The notes under the pieces: generated by a model
What the model was told of the DNA's origin: nothing
The model's database searches: none
What the model saw: only the letters and a program-made list of their open reading frames with translations
Program-made: the position numbers and the translations under genes
From: Nocardia terrae
Lineage (GTDB): Bacteria; Actinomycetota; Actinomycetes; Mycobacteriales; Mycobacteriaceae
Direction of reading: 5' to 3'
DNA length: 64,000 bases
Assembly: GCF_009760405.1 (NCBI RefSeq)
Contig: NZ_WRPP01000012.1
Location: forward strand, 124,001 to 188,000
In this document: in pieces, positions 1 through 10,377 of the stretch
How the letters are laid out: each line of letters starts with the position of its first letter
How positions within the stretch are numbered: the first letter of the stretch is position 1

Positions 1-722
1 CTCACGGCCTTCGGGTCGATACCGGTCACGCGGCGGGCGGCGAACCGCGTGCACAGCGAATCCGGCTCGATCTTGATCGACCACGCCTCGGCCTCCGAGT
101 CCGGCAGCAGGCGCTGCGCCGGATCGCCGTACTCCAGGTCGAAGCCACAGGCCAGCTCGCGCGCCAGGCCGCGAGCCGAGAAGGCGTAGCCGCGGTCGGG
201 GGTAATGGCCAGCTCGATGACCGTATCGTCCAGGCCCAGCAGCTCATTGGCGTCCGCACCCGGCTCGGCGGTACCCGGCTCGAGCACCAGGATGCCGCTG
301 TGGTCCTTGCCGATGCCCAGCTCGGCGACCGAGCAGATCATGCCATTGCTGGTGTGCCCGTAAGTCTTCCGCGACGCGATCTTGAAACCGCCGGGCAGCA
401 CGCCGCCCGGCAGCACCACGACGACCAGGTCGCCGACGGCGAAATTCCGCGCACCGCAGACGATCTCCTGCAGCTCGGGATTGCCGACGTCGACCTTGCA
501 GAAGCGGATCGGCTTCTTGAACTCGGTCAGCTCGGTGATCTCGGCGACACGGCCGACCACCAGCGGGTGCTCGATGTCACCGGTCACCGGCTCGAGCGGA
601 TCGACTTCTTCGACTTCCAGGCCGACCCGGACGAACCCCGCGTCGAGTTCCTCGGCCGTCACCGACCACCCGGGGGTGGTCCGCTGCAGGATGTCCGTCA
701 GCCAGGACTGCGCTACTCGCAC
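1..722 (-). CDS. pheT: Phenylalanine-tRNA ligase beta subunit, 5' part (cut by window edge)
   Basis: The beta subunit of the alpha2-beta2 phenylalanyl-tRNA synthetase, which charges tRNA-Phe in the cytoplasm and edits mischarged Tyr. About 240 N-terminal residues are in the window. They begin [12 protein letters not shown] and continue through the EMAP/tRNA-binding-like domain ([17 protein letters not shown]) typical of bacterial PheT. I chose the GTG at 722, which has GAGGAAG a suitable distance upstream and lies 32 bp after the pheS stop, so the two are co-transcribed. The rest of the gene is beyond base 1. Confidence 0.96.
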   Translation of the reverse strand, partial: MRVAQSWLTDILQRTTPGWSVTAEELDAGFVRVGLEVEEVDPLEPVTGDIEHPLVVGRVAEITELTEFKKPIRFCKVDVGNPELQEIVCGARNFAVGDLVVVVLPGGVLPGGFKIASRKTYGHTSNGMICSVAELGIGKDHSGILVLEPGTAEPGADANELLGLDDTVIELAITPDRGYAFSARGLARELACGFDLEYGDPAQRLLPDSEAEAWSIKIEPDSLCTRFAARRVTGIDPKAV

Positions 723-754
723 TTGACGTTTCGCTTCCTCGTATCGGGGTCAGG

Positions 755-1822
<1,068 letters not shown>

Positions 1823-1974
1823 TCACTCCCCAGGCTGGTTACGGGTCGGGATTGCTTCCCTATTCTTGCTGGTGGCATCGTAATCCTTGTAATCAGCCCA
1901 CCTCACCTGGATTTTCCCAGCTCGGGCGCACCCTCTCGGCGTGGTTACCGCTCAGCGGGTGTACGAATGAATTC

Positions 1975-2646
1975 GTGAAGTCCCGGCCCCTGACCCTCAT
2001 CGACGACACCGACCGCCTCATCGAGTACTCGGCGGCCATGGACCGCATGCAGGAGCTGTGGGAGGAACGCGTCGCCGACCAACGGCCCGACACCCTGTGG
2101 CTGCTGACCCATGAACCCATCTTCACCATCGGCCGCCGCACCCCCGAAGCCCACCTGCCCGCGCCGGACACCGACATCCCCGTCTTCACCACGACCCGCG
2201 GCGGCCAGCTCACCTACCACGGCCCCGGCCAACTCGTCGGCTACCTGATCGTCCGCCTGCAACCCGGCGAGGGCGTCGTCGACCTGATCCGCGACGTCGA
2301 ACACCGAATCGTCAAGGCCCTGGCCGATTTCGGCATCCCCGCCGAACGCCGCGACACCCCACCCGGCTCCGAGCTCCTCACCGGCGTCTGGACCCGCGAC
2401 ACCGGCCGCAAGATCACCTCCATCGGCATGCGCGTCGGCCGCAACGTCTCCACCCACGGCTTCGCCCTCAACGTCACCGGCGACCTGAGCCCCTGGAAGA
2501 TGGCAATCGCCTGCGGCCTCCCCGACGTCGACATGACCAGTCTCGAACGCGAACTCGGCGACCGACCGGCACCGACGATGCCCGAAGCGGTCGCGACCGT
2601 CGCCGCCGCGTTCGAAGCGACCCCTACTCCGGTGCCCGGTCGCTGA
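1975..2646 (+). CDS. lipB: Octanoyltransferase LipB-family protein
   Basis: Predicted lipoyl(octanoyl) transferase, which moves octanoyl from acyl carrier protein to lipoyl domains of 2-oxoacid dehydrogenases. The family block RGGQLTYHGPGQLVGY is present, followed by GRKITSIGMRV with the catalytic Lys and IACGLPDV with the acyl-carrying Cys, in a 223-aa frame of normal family length. The start is uncertain: GTG at 1975 gives the family length, has only a weak ribosome site, and the frame stays open upstream. lipA is not adjacent, so this may be a second LipB rather than the housekeeping copy. Divergent from pheS. Confidence 0.88.
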   Translation: MKSRPLTLIDDTDRLIEYSAAMDRMQELWEERVADQRPDTLWLLTHEPIFTIGRRTPEAHLPAPDTDIPVFTTTRGGQLTYHGPGQLVGYLIVRLQPGEGVVDLIRDVEHRIVKALADFGIPAERRDTPPGSELLTGVWTRDTGRKITSIGMRVGRNVSTHGFALNVTGDLSPWKMAIACGLPDVDMTSLERELGDRPAPTMPEAVATVAAAFEATPTPVPGR

Positions 2647-2809
2647 TCGGCACGCGGCCGTCGATGTAGATCCTGCTCCCGCACCAATCCCACAGGGATC
2701 CGAAGAACACCGCGACGAATCCGAACGTCACCGTCACGGAAACAAAGGTCTGACAGAAGAATCGGCCGAAACTCTGTCGGGCAGTGGACATATCGCGCGT
2801 CGCCCCCAT
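2624..2809 (-). CDS. Possible small membrane protein (hypothetical)
   Basis: A frame of up to 61 aa with one clear hydrophobic helix (FVSVTVTFGFVAVFFGSLW) and polar ends. ATG codons at 2809 and 2791 are both possible starts, and neither has a convincing ribosome site. Its 3' end overlaps the last 23 bp of lipB on the other strand. It is preceded by the 40-bp palindrome at 2813-2852, which would terminate upstream transcription, so it would need its own promoter. I do not recognise a family; it may be spurious. Confidence 0.3.
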   Translation of the reverse strand: MGATRDMSTARQSFGRFFCQTFVSVTVTFGFVAVFFGSLWDWCGSRIYIDGRVPISDRAPE

Positions 2810-2812
2810 GCG

Positions 2813-2852
2813 CGCCGCGCCCCTTCCGGATCGATCCGGAAGGGGCGCGGCG
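2813..2852. terminator. Perfect 40-bp palindrome, terminator of the MFS-DoxX operon
   Basis: Bases 2813-2852 form a perfect inverted repeat centred on GGATCGATCC with GC-rich outer arms (GCCGCGCCCC / GGGGCGCGGC). It starts 15 bp downstream of the stop of the minus-strand DoxX gene. There is no T-run, as is common for actinobacterial terminators. Confidence 0.75.
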
Positions 2853-2866
2853 TGATTGTGCGGTCA

Positions 2867-3394
2867 TCACTCTCGCACGGCGGTGGTGGCGGGCGCTCGC
2901 CGAACGGCCGCTGCGGCGAAGGGGGCGGTGCGCAGCGCGGCGAACAGGGCTACGGCGATGTAGACCAGCTGTTCGGGAATCCGGAACCACAACGGTGTGG
3001 CCGGGTCGCCGTGGAAGGAGATGTGAGCCTGTGCCGCATGGATGTTCGCCGGGAGCAGCAGGACGAACATCAGGGCCAGGGACAAGCCCGCGAGACGGCG
3101 GGTGGGCGGGGTGAGGATCAGGCCGAGAGCGCCCAGGTATTCGAGGACACCGGTCGCGTAGACGGTGAAGTCGGGGAACGGGACGAAGGACGGGACCATG
3201 GCGACCATGTCGCTGTGATTGGGGATGGCGGTGACCCAGTCGGGGGCGAAATGGGCCGCACCGGTGTTCACCAGCATGAAGGCCAGACCGTGGGCGGCTG
3301 ACACTCGCCAGGTGGCGAAGCGGGCGACGCCCAGGGCACCGAGGGCGCGGAGGAGCACGGTGGGAATCGTCAGGAGCAGCAGGGTCGTGAACAT
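2867..3394 (-). CDS. DoxX-like integral membrane protein
   Basis: A 175-aa protein with about four transmembrane helices, arranged as in the DoxX / DUF4267-like superfamily of small membrane proteins. Family members are linked to redox or thiol-stress responses, but the activity here is unknown. It starts at ATG 3394, 27 bp after the stop of the MFS exporter on the same strand, so the two probably form an operon controlled by the divergent TetR gene. The operon ends at the palindrome 2813-2852. Confidence 0.7.
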   Translation of the reverse strand: MFTTLLLLTIPTVLLRALGALGVARFATWRVSAAHGLAFMLVNTGAAHFAPDWVTAIPNHSDMVAMVPSFVPFPDFTVYATGVLEYLGALGLILTPPTRRLAGLSLALMFVLLLPANIHAAQAHISFHGDPATPLWFRIPEQLVYIAVALFAALRTAPFAAAAVRRAPATTAVRE

Positions 3395-3421
3395 GATGCG
3401 GTCCCGTCGTGTCGATCCGGG

Positions 3422-4876
3422 TCAGTGGGCGGAAATGGTTGCACCGGTGGTGGATTCGGCGACGTCCTTGCGGCTGGGGAGCAGCAGGGAGACCACCGCG
3501 CCGACCGCGACGATGACCGCGCCGACCTTGATGGCGGGGATCAGGCCGTCGACGTAGTGCTGCGGGCTGATGTAGGAGCCGTGGGAGGCGAAGACCGAGG
3601 CCAGAATCGCCACGCCCATCGCGACACCGACCTCGCGGATGGTGTTGTTGGTGCCGGATGCCATGCCCTGATCGGCCGGGGCCGCACTGGCCATGATGGC
3701 GGTGGCGATGGGCGCGAAGGTCAGGCCCATGCCGACGCCTGCGAGCACGAACGGCGGCACGAAGGAGCCGTAGGAGAGATCGACAGTCGCGATCAAGGCC
3801 ATCCACAGCAGCGCCGCCGACAGGAACACCTGCCCGATCCCGATCAGCAGCCGCACACCCACCCGATCGACGATCAGCCCGGCCAGCGGCGCCACGACCA
3901 TCGGGGCCATGGTCCAGGGCAGCGTGCGGATACCCGACGCGAGCGGCGAATAACCCTGCACCACCTGGAAGTACTGGGCCAGCAGGAAGATCGCCCCGAA
4001 TACGCCGACCGAGAAGGTGAACTGCACGATGTTCACCGCGCTGAAGCCCCGCGAACGGAACAGCCGCAGCGGCAGCATGGGCGCGGCGGAGCGGTTCTCC
4101 CACAACACGAATCCGATCAGCAGTGCCGCGCCGCCGATCAGTCCGGTCAACACCTTGGCCGAGGTCCAGCCGTCGCCCGCGCCATGGATCACGCCCCACA
4201 CGACCGCGAGCACGCCACCCGCGGACAGCACCACGCCCGCCGGATCCAGTTTCACTGTGCTACCGAAGGATTCGTTCAGCACGCGAGCGGCGAACGGCAC
4301 AGCGATGATGCCGATCGGCACGTTCAGCCAGAAGATCCACTGCCAGCTGAGCCCGTCGACCACCGCGCCGCCGACCACGGGCCCGAGCGCCACACCGAGT
4401 CCGGTGACGCCGCCCCAGATTCCGATGGCCGCGCTGCGCATCTTCTCCGGCACCGCCGCCGTCAACAGCGTCAGTGACAGCGGCACGATCGCCGCGCCGC
4501 CGAAGCCCTGTGCGGCGCGTGCCGCGATCAGCATCCACGGTTCGGTGGCCAGGGCGCAGGCGGCCGAGCCGAGGGTGAACAGCGTGATGCCGAACAGGAA
4601 CACCCGCCGCCGCCCCAGCCGGTCGCCGACGGCGGCGGCCGTGAGCAGCATCGACGCGAAGGACAGCGTGTAGGCGTTGACGAACCATTGCAGATCCGAT
4701 AGCGACGCGTGCAGTTCGGTGCGGATGACCGGCAGCGCCATGGTCACCACGAGGTTGTCGAGGGTGGCCATGAACATCGGGATGCTGACAGCCGCGAGGA
4801 TCGCCGCGAGCGGTCGCTGCTTGACAGCGTTCACGACCTTGGTTGCGGCGTTGGAGGTTTCGAGTGTTTCAGTCAT
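3422..4876 (-). CDS. MFS drug/proton antiporter, DHA2 (EmrB/QacA) type
   Basis: A 484-aa membrane exporter with 14 predicted helices. The N-terminal half carries MATLDNLVVTMALPVIRTEL (motif D1 region) and GDRLGRRRVFL (motif A); RAAQGFGGAAIVP and GVALGPVVGG (motif C of antiporters) follow. Substrates are probably amphipathic drugs or toxic metabolites, exported by proton exchange. The ATG at 4876 is chosen because AAGGAT lies just upstream; a longer frame up to 5080 runs through the promoter region. It is divergent from a TetR gene and followed by a DoxX gene, the usual layout of a repressor-controlled efflux operon. Confidence 0.93.
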   Translation of the reverse strand: MTETLETSNAATKVVNAVKQRPLAAILAAVSIPMFMATLDNLVVTMALPVIRTELHASLSDLQWFVNAYTLSFASMLLTAAAVGDRLGRRRVFLFGITLFTLGSAACALATEPWMLIAARAAQGFGGAAIVPLSLTLLTAAVPEKMRSAAIGIWGGVTGLGVALGPVVGGAVVDGLSWQWIFWLNVPIGIIAVPFAARVLNESFGSTVKLDPAGVVLSAGGVLAVVWGVIHGAGDGWTSAKVLTGLIGGAALLIGFVLWENRSAAPMLPLRLFRSRGFSAVNIVQFTFSVGVFGAIFLLAQYFQVVQGYSPLASGIRTLPWTMAPMVVAPLAGLIVDRVGVRLLIGIGQVFLSAALLWMALIATVDLSYGSFVPPFVLAGVGMGLTFAPIATAIMASAAPADQGMASGTNNTIREVGVAMGVAILASVFASHGSYISPQHYVDGLIPAIKVGAVIVAVGAVVSLLLPSRKDVAESTTGATISAH

Positions 4877-4893
4877 GACCAATCCTTGTTGTA

Positions 4894-4931
4894 ATCGACT
4901 GATAACTAGAGAGTATGCATCGACTGATAAC
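4894..4931. promoter_or_regulatory. Direct repeat in the MFS/TetR divergent promoter
   Basis: The 13-mer ATCGACTGATAAC occurs exactly twice, at 4894-4906 and 4919-4931, 25 bp apart, in the 113-bp gap between the divergent exporter and TetR genes. This is a probable operator region. The repeats are direct rather than the usual TetR palindrome. Confidence 0.6.
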
Positions 4932-4989
4932 ATGTCAATGGGGCCTAGGATTCCCCCGAGACCCGAACGACCGAGGAGGCTCGACAGCC

Positions 4990-5562
4990 ATGACCAGGAC
5001 CCGGATGACGGCGACCGAACGCAGCGCGGAAGTCCTCGCCGCGGCGACCTCGGCATTCGCCGAATCCGGTTACGCCGCAACGAAAACCGATGACATCGCG
5101 CGGCGGGCCGGAGTCTCGCAGCCGTATGTGATCCGTTTGTTCGGCACCAAGCAGCAGCTGTTCCTGGCCGTGCTGGACCAGGTCTGCGAGCGCATCGAGG
5201 AGATCTTCCGCGCCGGAGCCACCATGGCCGAACCCGATGCCTCCCCCAAGGACCGCCTCGACGCGCTCGGCCAGCACTTCGGCGAGCACTTCCTCACCGA
5301 CCACGATCTGCCCCGGGTCTTCCTGCAGGGCATCGCGGCGGCGAGCGAACCGGCCATCGGCGCGAACATCCGCGAGCACTACGGGCAGCTCTACGACCTC
5401 GCCAAGGAACTCACCGGCGCGACGATCTACGAGGTCCGCCGCTTCTTCGCCACCGGCATGCTGCTCATCGACCTGACCGCGATGGGGTTCACCGACGTCA
5501 CCGCCGATTGCCCGCCGTGGGCCGCCGAGATCCTCACCAACCTCAGCGAGGAAGGCATCTGA
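4990..5562 (+). CDS. TetR/AcrR family regulator of the MFS operon
   Basis: A 190-aa regulator. The N-terminal HTH (ATKTDDIARRAGVSQPYVIRLFGTKQQLF, about residues 30-58) matches TetR family DNA-binding domains; the all-helical C-terminal half would bind ligand and dimerise. The ATG at 4990 has GAGGAGG 10 nt upstream, while the earlier ATG at 4915 overlaps the repeat region. It is transcribed away from the MFS gene and very likely represses it. Its TGA abuts the stop codon of the convergent APC permease. Confidence 0.9.
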   Translation: MTRTRMTATERSAEVLAAATSAFAESGYAATKTDDIARRAGVSQPYVIRLFGTKQQLFLAVLDQVCERIEEIFRAGATMAEPDASPKDRLDALGQHFGEHFLTDHDLPRVFLQGIAAASEPAIGANIREHYGQLYDLAKELTGATIYEVRRFFATGMLLIDLTAMGFTDVTADCPPWAAEILTNLSEEGI

Positions 5563-7071
5563 TCAGGCCCGGACAGGTTCTTCGGGTTCGGCGTCGGCCT
5601 CGATGATGTCCTCGGTCGGCTCCGGCAGCCGGCGCGCCAGCACCTCGCCCCGGAAGAACGGCGGCATCCGGCGCGCCAGCGTCAGATAGATCGGGATGCC
5701 GATCAGCAGCGTGCCCACACCGAGCACGAACACCGCGCTGAACCACGAGGTCGCCGCCGTCCAGCCCGCCGCGAACAGCAGCGCCAGGCCACCCAGCGTC
5801 GGCAGGATGCCCTTGACCACGAGAGTCCTTGGGCTACCGGCGAATTCGTGCCGGTACAGCCACGCGCAGCTGAGCCCGGTGAGGCCGTAGTACAGGCCGA
5901 TGGAGATGCCGATGGCCGTCACCGCCTCGGCGATGAGCCGCCCGCCCGAGGCGAAGTTCAGGCCCACGTACAGCGCCACCGACACCCCGCCGAACACCCA
6001 GGTCGAGAACACCGGCGTGCGGAAGCGCGGTTCGATGCGCCCGAACGCGGCGGGCAGCGCGTGATGCAGCGCCATCGAATACGTGGTGCGCGCGGTCGGC
6101 AGGATGGTGGTCTGCGTCGATGCCGCCGCCGAGGTCAGCACCATGCCGAACAGCAGGTACACCGCGACGGTCCCGATCGCGCTGTCGCCGAACACGGCCC
6201 GCCCGAGCGCGCCCAGCACATCGTCGACGTGATCCGGATTCGCCAGCCCCAGCCCGTCCTTGCCGACTCCCGCGAACGCCTGCGCGGCCACGGTCACCAG
6301 CAGATACAGCGCCACCAGCGTGATGGTCGAGAGCACCGCGGACCGGCCCGGCGTATGCCGCGGGTCCACGGTCTCCTGGTTCACCGAGACCGCCGAGTCC
6401 CAGCCCCAGTAGATGAACACCATCAGCAGCAGCGCGGTCACGAAGTCCGAGAACGACCCGATCGCGAAGGGGTTGAACCACTCCCAGCTCGGCAGGCTCG
6501 CCCCGTCGGGTCCGTTCCCGAGCACCACCCGCCCGAGCGCGACCGCCGAGAACACCACGAGCATGCCGAATTCCACGCTCAGCAGTGCCGACTGCAGTCG
6601 CGCCGACACGTCGATCCCCCGCACCGCGACCACGGTCATTACGACGAGATAGGCAATCCCCAGCAACAGCACCCAGATGCTGGTCCCATCCGACCCGATC
6701 CCGTGCGCCCCGAACAGGTGAAAGGTGTACTGCGAGCTGATCTGCGCCAGGCTCGCCATCACCAGCAGATCCGACACCACGATGGCCCACCCCGCCATCC
6801 ACCCGGTGAACGGCCCGAACGCGCGCGTCGCCCACACGAACGTGGTCCCCGGATCCGGTTCCACCTCATTGAGATCCCGGTACCCGATCGCGACCAACAG
6901 CATCGGCACGAACGCCAGCACCACGATGATCGGCGACTGCGCCCCGACCGCCACGACCACCAGGCCGAGCGTCGCGGTAATGCTGTAGGCCGGACCGGCC
7001 GACGCCACCCCGATCACCACGCTGGAGATCAGGGAAAGCGCACCGGATCGCAGAGTGCTGGGCGATGTCAC
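5563..7071 (-). CDS. APC-superfamily amino-acid permease
   Basis: A membrane transporter of about 502 aa with 12 or more predicted helices. The N-terminal part (SVVIGVASAGPAYSITATLG) corresponds to the first, unwound helix where APC transporters bind the amino-acid amino and carboxyl groups; YWGWDSAVSVNQET in helix 6 is also typical. The substrate cannot be read from sequence. GTG at 7071 is preferred over TTG at 7092, but neither has a good ribosome site. It lies 85 bp downstream of tsnR on the same strand and meets the TetR gene tail to tail, so that the two stops form TGATCA. Confidence 0.88.
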   Translation of the reverse strand: MTSPSTLRSGALSLISSVVIGVASAGPAYSITATLGLVVVAVGAQSPIIVVLAFVPMLLVAIGYRDLNEVEPDPGTTFVWATRAFGPFTGWMAGWAIVVSDLLVMASLAQISSQYTFHLFGAHGIGSDGTSIWVLLLGIAYLVVMTVVAVRGIDVSARLQSALLSVEFGMLVVFSAVALGRVVLGNGPDGASLPSWEWFNPFAIGSFSDFVTALLLMVFIYWGWDSAVSVNQETVDPRHTPGRSAVLSTITLVALYLLVTVAAQAFAGVGKDGLGLANPDHVDDVLGALGRAVFGDSAIGTVAVYLLFGMVLTSAAASTQTTILPTARTTYSMALHHALPAAFGRIEPRFRTPVFSTWVFGGVSVALYVGLNFASGGRLIAEAVTAIGISIGLYYGLTGLSCAWLYRHEFAGSPRTLVVKGILPTLGGLALLFAAGWTAATSWFSAVFVLGVGTLLIGIPIYLTLARRMPPFFRGEVLARRLPEPTEDIIEADAEPEEPVRA

Positions 7072-7155
7072 GTCATGTAAGACTACGGGCAAATCAACAG
7101 CACACCGAATCGGCCGCAGCGGACCCGACCGCCCGGCCGATCAGCGGCGCGGTGA

Positions 7156-7959
7156 CTATTTCCCGTGCTGGACGCGGGAGCTCGCGTAGAGGCAGATCGC
7201 GGCGGCGGCAGCGAGATTCAGGCTCTCGGCGCGGCCGTGGATGGGGATGCGGACGCGGTGGGTGGCGCGGGCGGCGATGGCCTTGTCCAGGCCGTGGGCC
7301 TCGTTGCCGAACAGCCAGGCGACCGGGCCGCGCAGGATGTCGTCGGCGTCGTCGAGGTCGACCTCGCCCTTGGCGGTGGTGGCGAGGATCGCGATGCCCG
7401 CCGCCTCCAGGGCGTCCAGGGTCGCGTCGATGTCGCGGGAGCGGGCCACCGGAACGTGGAAAAGGCTTCCGGCACAGGCGCGTACGCATTTGCCGTTGTG
7501 CGGGTCCACCGAATCACCGGCAAGTACGACACCGTCGGCGCCGACCGCGTCGGCCACCCGGATGAGGGTGCCCGCGTTGCCGGGGTCGGCGATCTCGACC
7601 GGCACGGCCAGCATGCGCGGCCCGGCATCGAGAACCTCGCGCAGCGGCACGTCCACGTGCCGGCAGACCGCGATCAGACCCGGCGGAGTCACGGTCTCCC
7701 CCAGCATCTCCGCGGCCCGGTCGCTGACCAGCGTCGTGCGCACGCCGCGGGCGGCGGCACCGGCCACCAGCGCGTGCTCGCGTTCGGCGGCCTTGGACGA
7801 GAAGAACAGCTCCTCGACGCGATCCGTATCCAGCGCGGCCTCAACCGAATTCGCGCCCTCGGCCAGGAACAGGCCGGTCTTGCGCCGCACCGGGCTGCGG
7901 TGCAGCTTGACCGCCGACACGATGCGGGAATTACGCCAGTCGATGGCGTCAGCGCTCAT
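7156..7959 (-). CDS. tsnR: SpoU/TrmH-family RNA 2'-O-methyltransferase
   Basis: A SPOUT methyltransferase of 267 aa that probably methylates a ribose in rRNA using S-adenosylmethionine. The three knot motifs are visible: the PVEIADPGNAGTLIRVADA block, VAWLFGNEAHGL and RIPIHGRAESLNLAAAAAI. The N-terminal substrate-binding domain (about 1-100) is L30e-like. The ATG at 7959 has GAGGAG 9 nt upstream; the GTG two codons earlier is too close. It sits directly after rplT, as Rv1644 (tsnR) does in M. tuberculosis, separated by a strong hairpin. Confidence 0.93.
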   Translation of the reverse strand: MSADAIDWRNSRIVSAVKLHRSPVRRKTGLFLAEGANSVEAALDTDRVEELFFSSKAAEREHALVAGAAARGVRTTLVSDRAAEMLGETVTPPGLIAVCRHVDVPLREVLDAGPRMLAVPVEIADPGNAGTLIRVADAVGADGVVLAGDSVDPHNGKCVRACAGSLFHVPVARSRDIDATLDALEAAGIAILATTAKGEVDLDDADDILRGPVAWLFGNEAHGLDKAIAARATHRVRIPIHGRAESLNLAAAAAICLYASSRVQHGK

Positions 7960-7984
7960 GACCACCTGCTCCTCGTAGACGCGG

Positions 7985-8028
7985 AACGACCCGCGAGTTG
8001 TGCTCGGGGAGCACGGTCGCGGGTCGTT
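7985..8028 (-). terminator. Hairpin between rplT and tsnR
   Basis: Outer arms AACGACCCGCGA (7985-7996) and TCGCGGGTCGTT (8017-8028) pair perfectly over 12 bp. An inner 6-bp arm pair, GTGCTC/GAGCAC (8000-8005 and 8009-8014), continues the structure. It sits just after the rplT stop and is probably a terminator or partial attenuator that sets tsnR expression relative to the ribosomal genes. Confidence 0.75.
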
Positions 8029-8057
8029 TCGAGTATTGCTGTGTCACGCAGGCCGAA

Positions 8058-8438
8058 TCAGGCGGCCGGGGCGTTGACGTCGGCCGGCAGGGCAGCCTTG
8101 GCGGCGGCGACCAGCTGGGCGAAGGCCTCGGCGTCGGAGACGGCGATCTCGGCCAGGATCTTGCGGTCCACCTCGATGCCGGCGGCCTTGAGGCCCTGCA
8201 TGAAGCGGTTGTAGGTCATGTCGTTCAGACGCGCGGCGGCGTTGATACGAGTGATCCACAGCTGACGGAAGTCACCCTTCCGCGCCCGGCGGTCCCGGTA
8301 GGCGTAGGTGAGCGAGTGCAGCTGCTGTTCCTTGGCCTTGCGGTACAGGCGCGACCGCTGACCGCGGTAGCCCTTGGAGGCCTCGAGAACGGAACGGCGC
8401 TTCTTCTGAGCGTTGACGGCCCTTTTGACGCGTGCCAC
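8058..8438 (-). CDS. rplT: 50S ribosomal protein L20
   Basis: L20 (126 aa) is an early assembly protein of the large subunit that binds 23S rRNA. The sequence reads [20 protein letters not shown], then [16 protein letters not shown] and [20 protein letters not shown], all highly conserved, with a short Ala-rich end. It starts at GTG 8438 with AAGGAC upstream. It is third in the infC-rpmI-rplT operon, 136 bp after rpmI. Confidence 0.98.
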   Translation of the reverse strand: MARVKRAVNAQKKRRSVLEASKGYRGQRSRLYRKAKEQQLHSLTYAYRDRRARKGDFRQLWITRINAAARLNDMTYNRFMQGLKAAGIEVDRKILAEIAVSDAEAFAQLVAAAKAALPADVNAPAA

Positions 8439-8574
8439 TTGTCAGTCCTTGTTTCGTAAGGGGCGCTGGGTTTCTCGCGGAGACCCGATGTCGTGCGCCC
8501 GAGGTAGTCGGTTTATGCGTTCCGCGAACGGATCGCTAGCGGCTGGCTCCGCCGTAATCCTGGCTGGGCCCGAA

Positions 8575-8769
8575 TTACTTGGCGAGCAGCTTCTTGACGC
8601 GAGCGACGTCCGCCTTCGCGACGACCTCCACGCCGTCCAGACGACGAGTCCGGGTGGTCGGCTTGTGCTCGAGCAGGTGGCGACGGTTCGCCTGCTGACG
8701 CAGCAGCTTGCCGCTGCCCGACACCTTGAATCGCTTCGAGGCGCCGCTGTGGCTCTTCATCTTCGGCAT
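8575..8769 (-). CDS. rpmI: 50S ribosomal protein L35
   Basis: L35 (64 aa), a small basic protein of the large ribosomal subunit. It begins [20 protein letters not shown] and includes [19 protein letters not shown], the standard L35 pattern. ATG at 8769 with GAGGAA 5 nt upstream. It lies between infC and rplT in the conserved translation operon. Confidence 0.98.
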   Translation of the reverse strand: MPKMKSHSGASKRFKVSGSGKLLRQQANRRHLLEHKPTTRTRRLDGVEVVAKADVARVKKLLAK

Positions 8770-8833
8770 GGATTCCTCATATCTGTCGTGCCGAGGGCGC
8801 GCGAATACCGCACGCCTTCGGAGCTTCTCGTTA

Positions 8834-9481
<648 letters not shown>

Positions 9482-9551
9482 GGGGCCTCCTAGGTCAAGC
9501 GGTTCGTCAACGACCGCAAGCAATAACTGCAACCCCAATTTCAACACGAAA

Positions 9552-9582
9552 GCCCCGTGCTGGTATTTCACCACCACGGGGC
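9552..9582 (-). promoter_or_regulatory. Hairpin in the infC leader, candidate attenuator
   Basis: GCCCCGTG (9552-9559) pairs with CACGGGGC (9575-9582), an 8-bp GC-rich stem with a 15-nt loop. Read toward infC it is followed by TTTCGTGTTG, a weak U-tract, about 70 nt before the ATC start. This fits a transcription attenuator in the operon leader. The rest of the gap 9482-9863 shows nothing else I can name beyond room for divergent promoters. Confidence 0.5.
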
Positions 9583-9863
9583 CCGAGTCGACCGATCTTC
9601 GACGCGAACATGTCGCATCGCACCGCACGCAGGAAAAACCCACGCGCAGAACCCATCAAGCAAATGATGGGCGACCGGACCGTCGAACCTCGCTGCGAGA
9701 GCGGATTGACGGTGGGAGTCGGGCTCCACTTGATGCCCCGAGTCGATTGCATGAATCAGTCCGGGACGGTCGTCGCGGAAGACTCTACCACTGATAGCCG
9801 TGAGCTCCGAATCGCCCGCCCCCGCGGACCAGCGCCGACCCGCCCGATGCCATGCTCTACCCC

Positions 9864-10247
9864 ATGAGCGAGTCAACCATGAACGACGACGCGACCCTAT
9901 CGGAGTCCGCCCTCATCGACGGTGAGGTCGTCCGCGAACTGGCCGACATCCCCGCGGTCGAGGTCATCAGCCGCGCCGCCGTCATGCTGATGAGCTCCGC
10001 CGCCGAGAAGCTCGGCCTCGGCGAAGCCGACCCGTCGGCCAGCCCCCACCTCGACCTCGACGAGGCCCGCCGCGTCATCACCGCCCTCGCCGGGCTCGTC
10101 ACCGCCTCCGTCGAATATCTCGGCCCCCACGCCGGGCCCATCCGCGAGGGTCTGCAATCCCTCCAGCGAGCCTTCCGCGAATCCTCGGAATACCCCGACG
10201 CCCCCGGCGCGGGCCCGGGCGAGAAGTACACCGGCCCGGTCTACTGA
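9864..10247 (+). CDS. DUF1844-family protein
   Basis: A small acidic protein (127 aa from the ATG at 9864; another ATG at 9852 is possible). The core AAVMLMSSAAEKLGLG followed by HLDLDEARRVITALAGLV matches the actinobacterial DUF1844 family, commonly found beside infC; function unknown. There is no clear ribosome site, so translation may start on a leaderless or nearly leaderless mRNA. It is divergent from infC and ends before a strong terminator. Confidence 0.85.
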   Translation: MSESTMNDDATLSESALIDGEVVRELADIPAVEVISRAAVMLMSSAAEKLGLGEADPSASPHLDLDEARRVITALAGLVTASVEYLGPHAGPIREGLQSLQRAFRESSEYPDAPGAGPGEKYTGPVY

Positions 10248-10268
10248 TCCGCCGCCTCCGCGAAACTC

Positions 10269-10310
10269 CGGCCCGGAGCGACCCGAACACGGTTCGCCCC
10301 GGGCCGTTTT
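10269..10310 (+). terminator. Terminator after the DUF1844 gene
   Basis: CGGCCCGG (10269-10276) pairs with CCGGGCCG (10299-10306), with a nested CGAAC/GTTCG hairpin inside and TTTT directly after. A good intrinsic terminator 21 bp after the stop codon. Confidence 0.85.
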
Positions 10311-10377
10311 CGTGGACGCCCGAGCGGCACCGGCGTTCCCGGGCATGGCGGCCGAGTGGAATTCCGGCGATCCTCGC

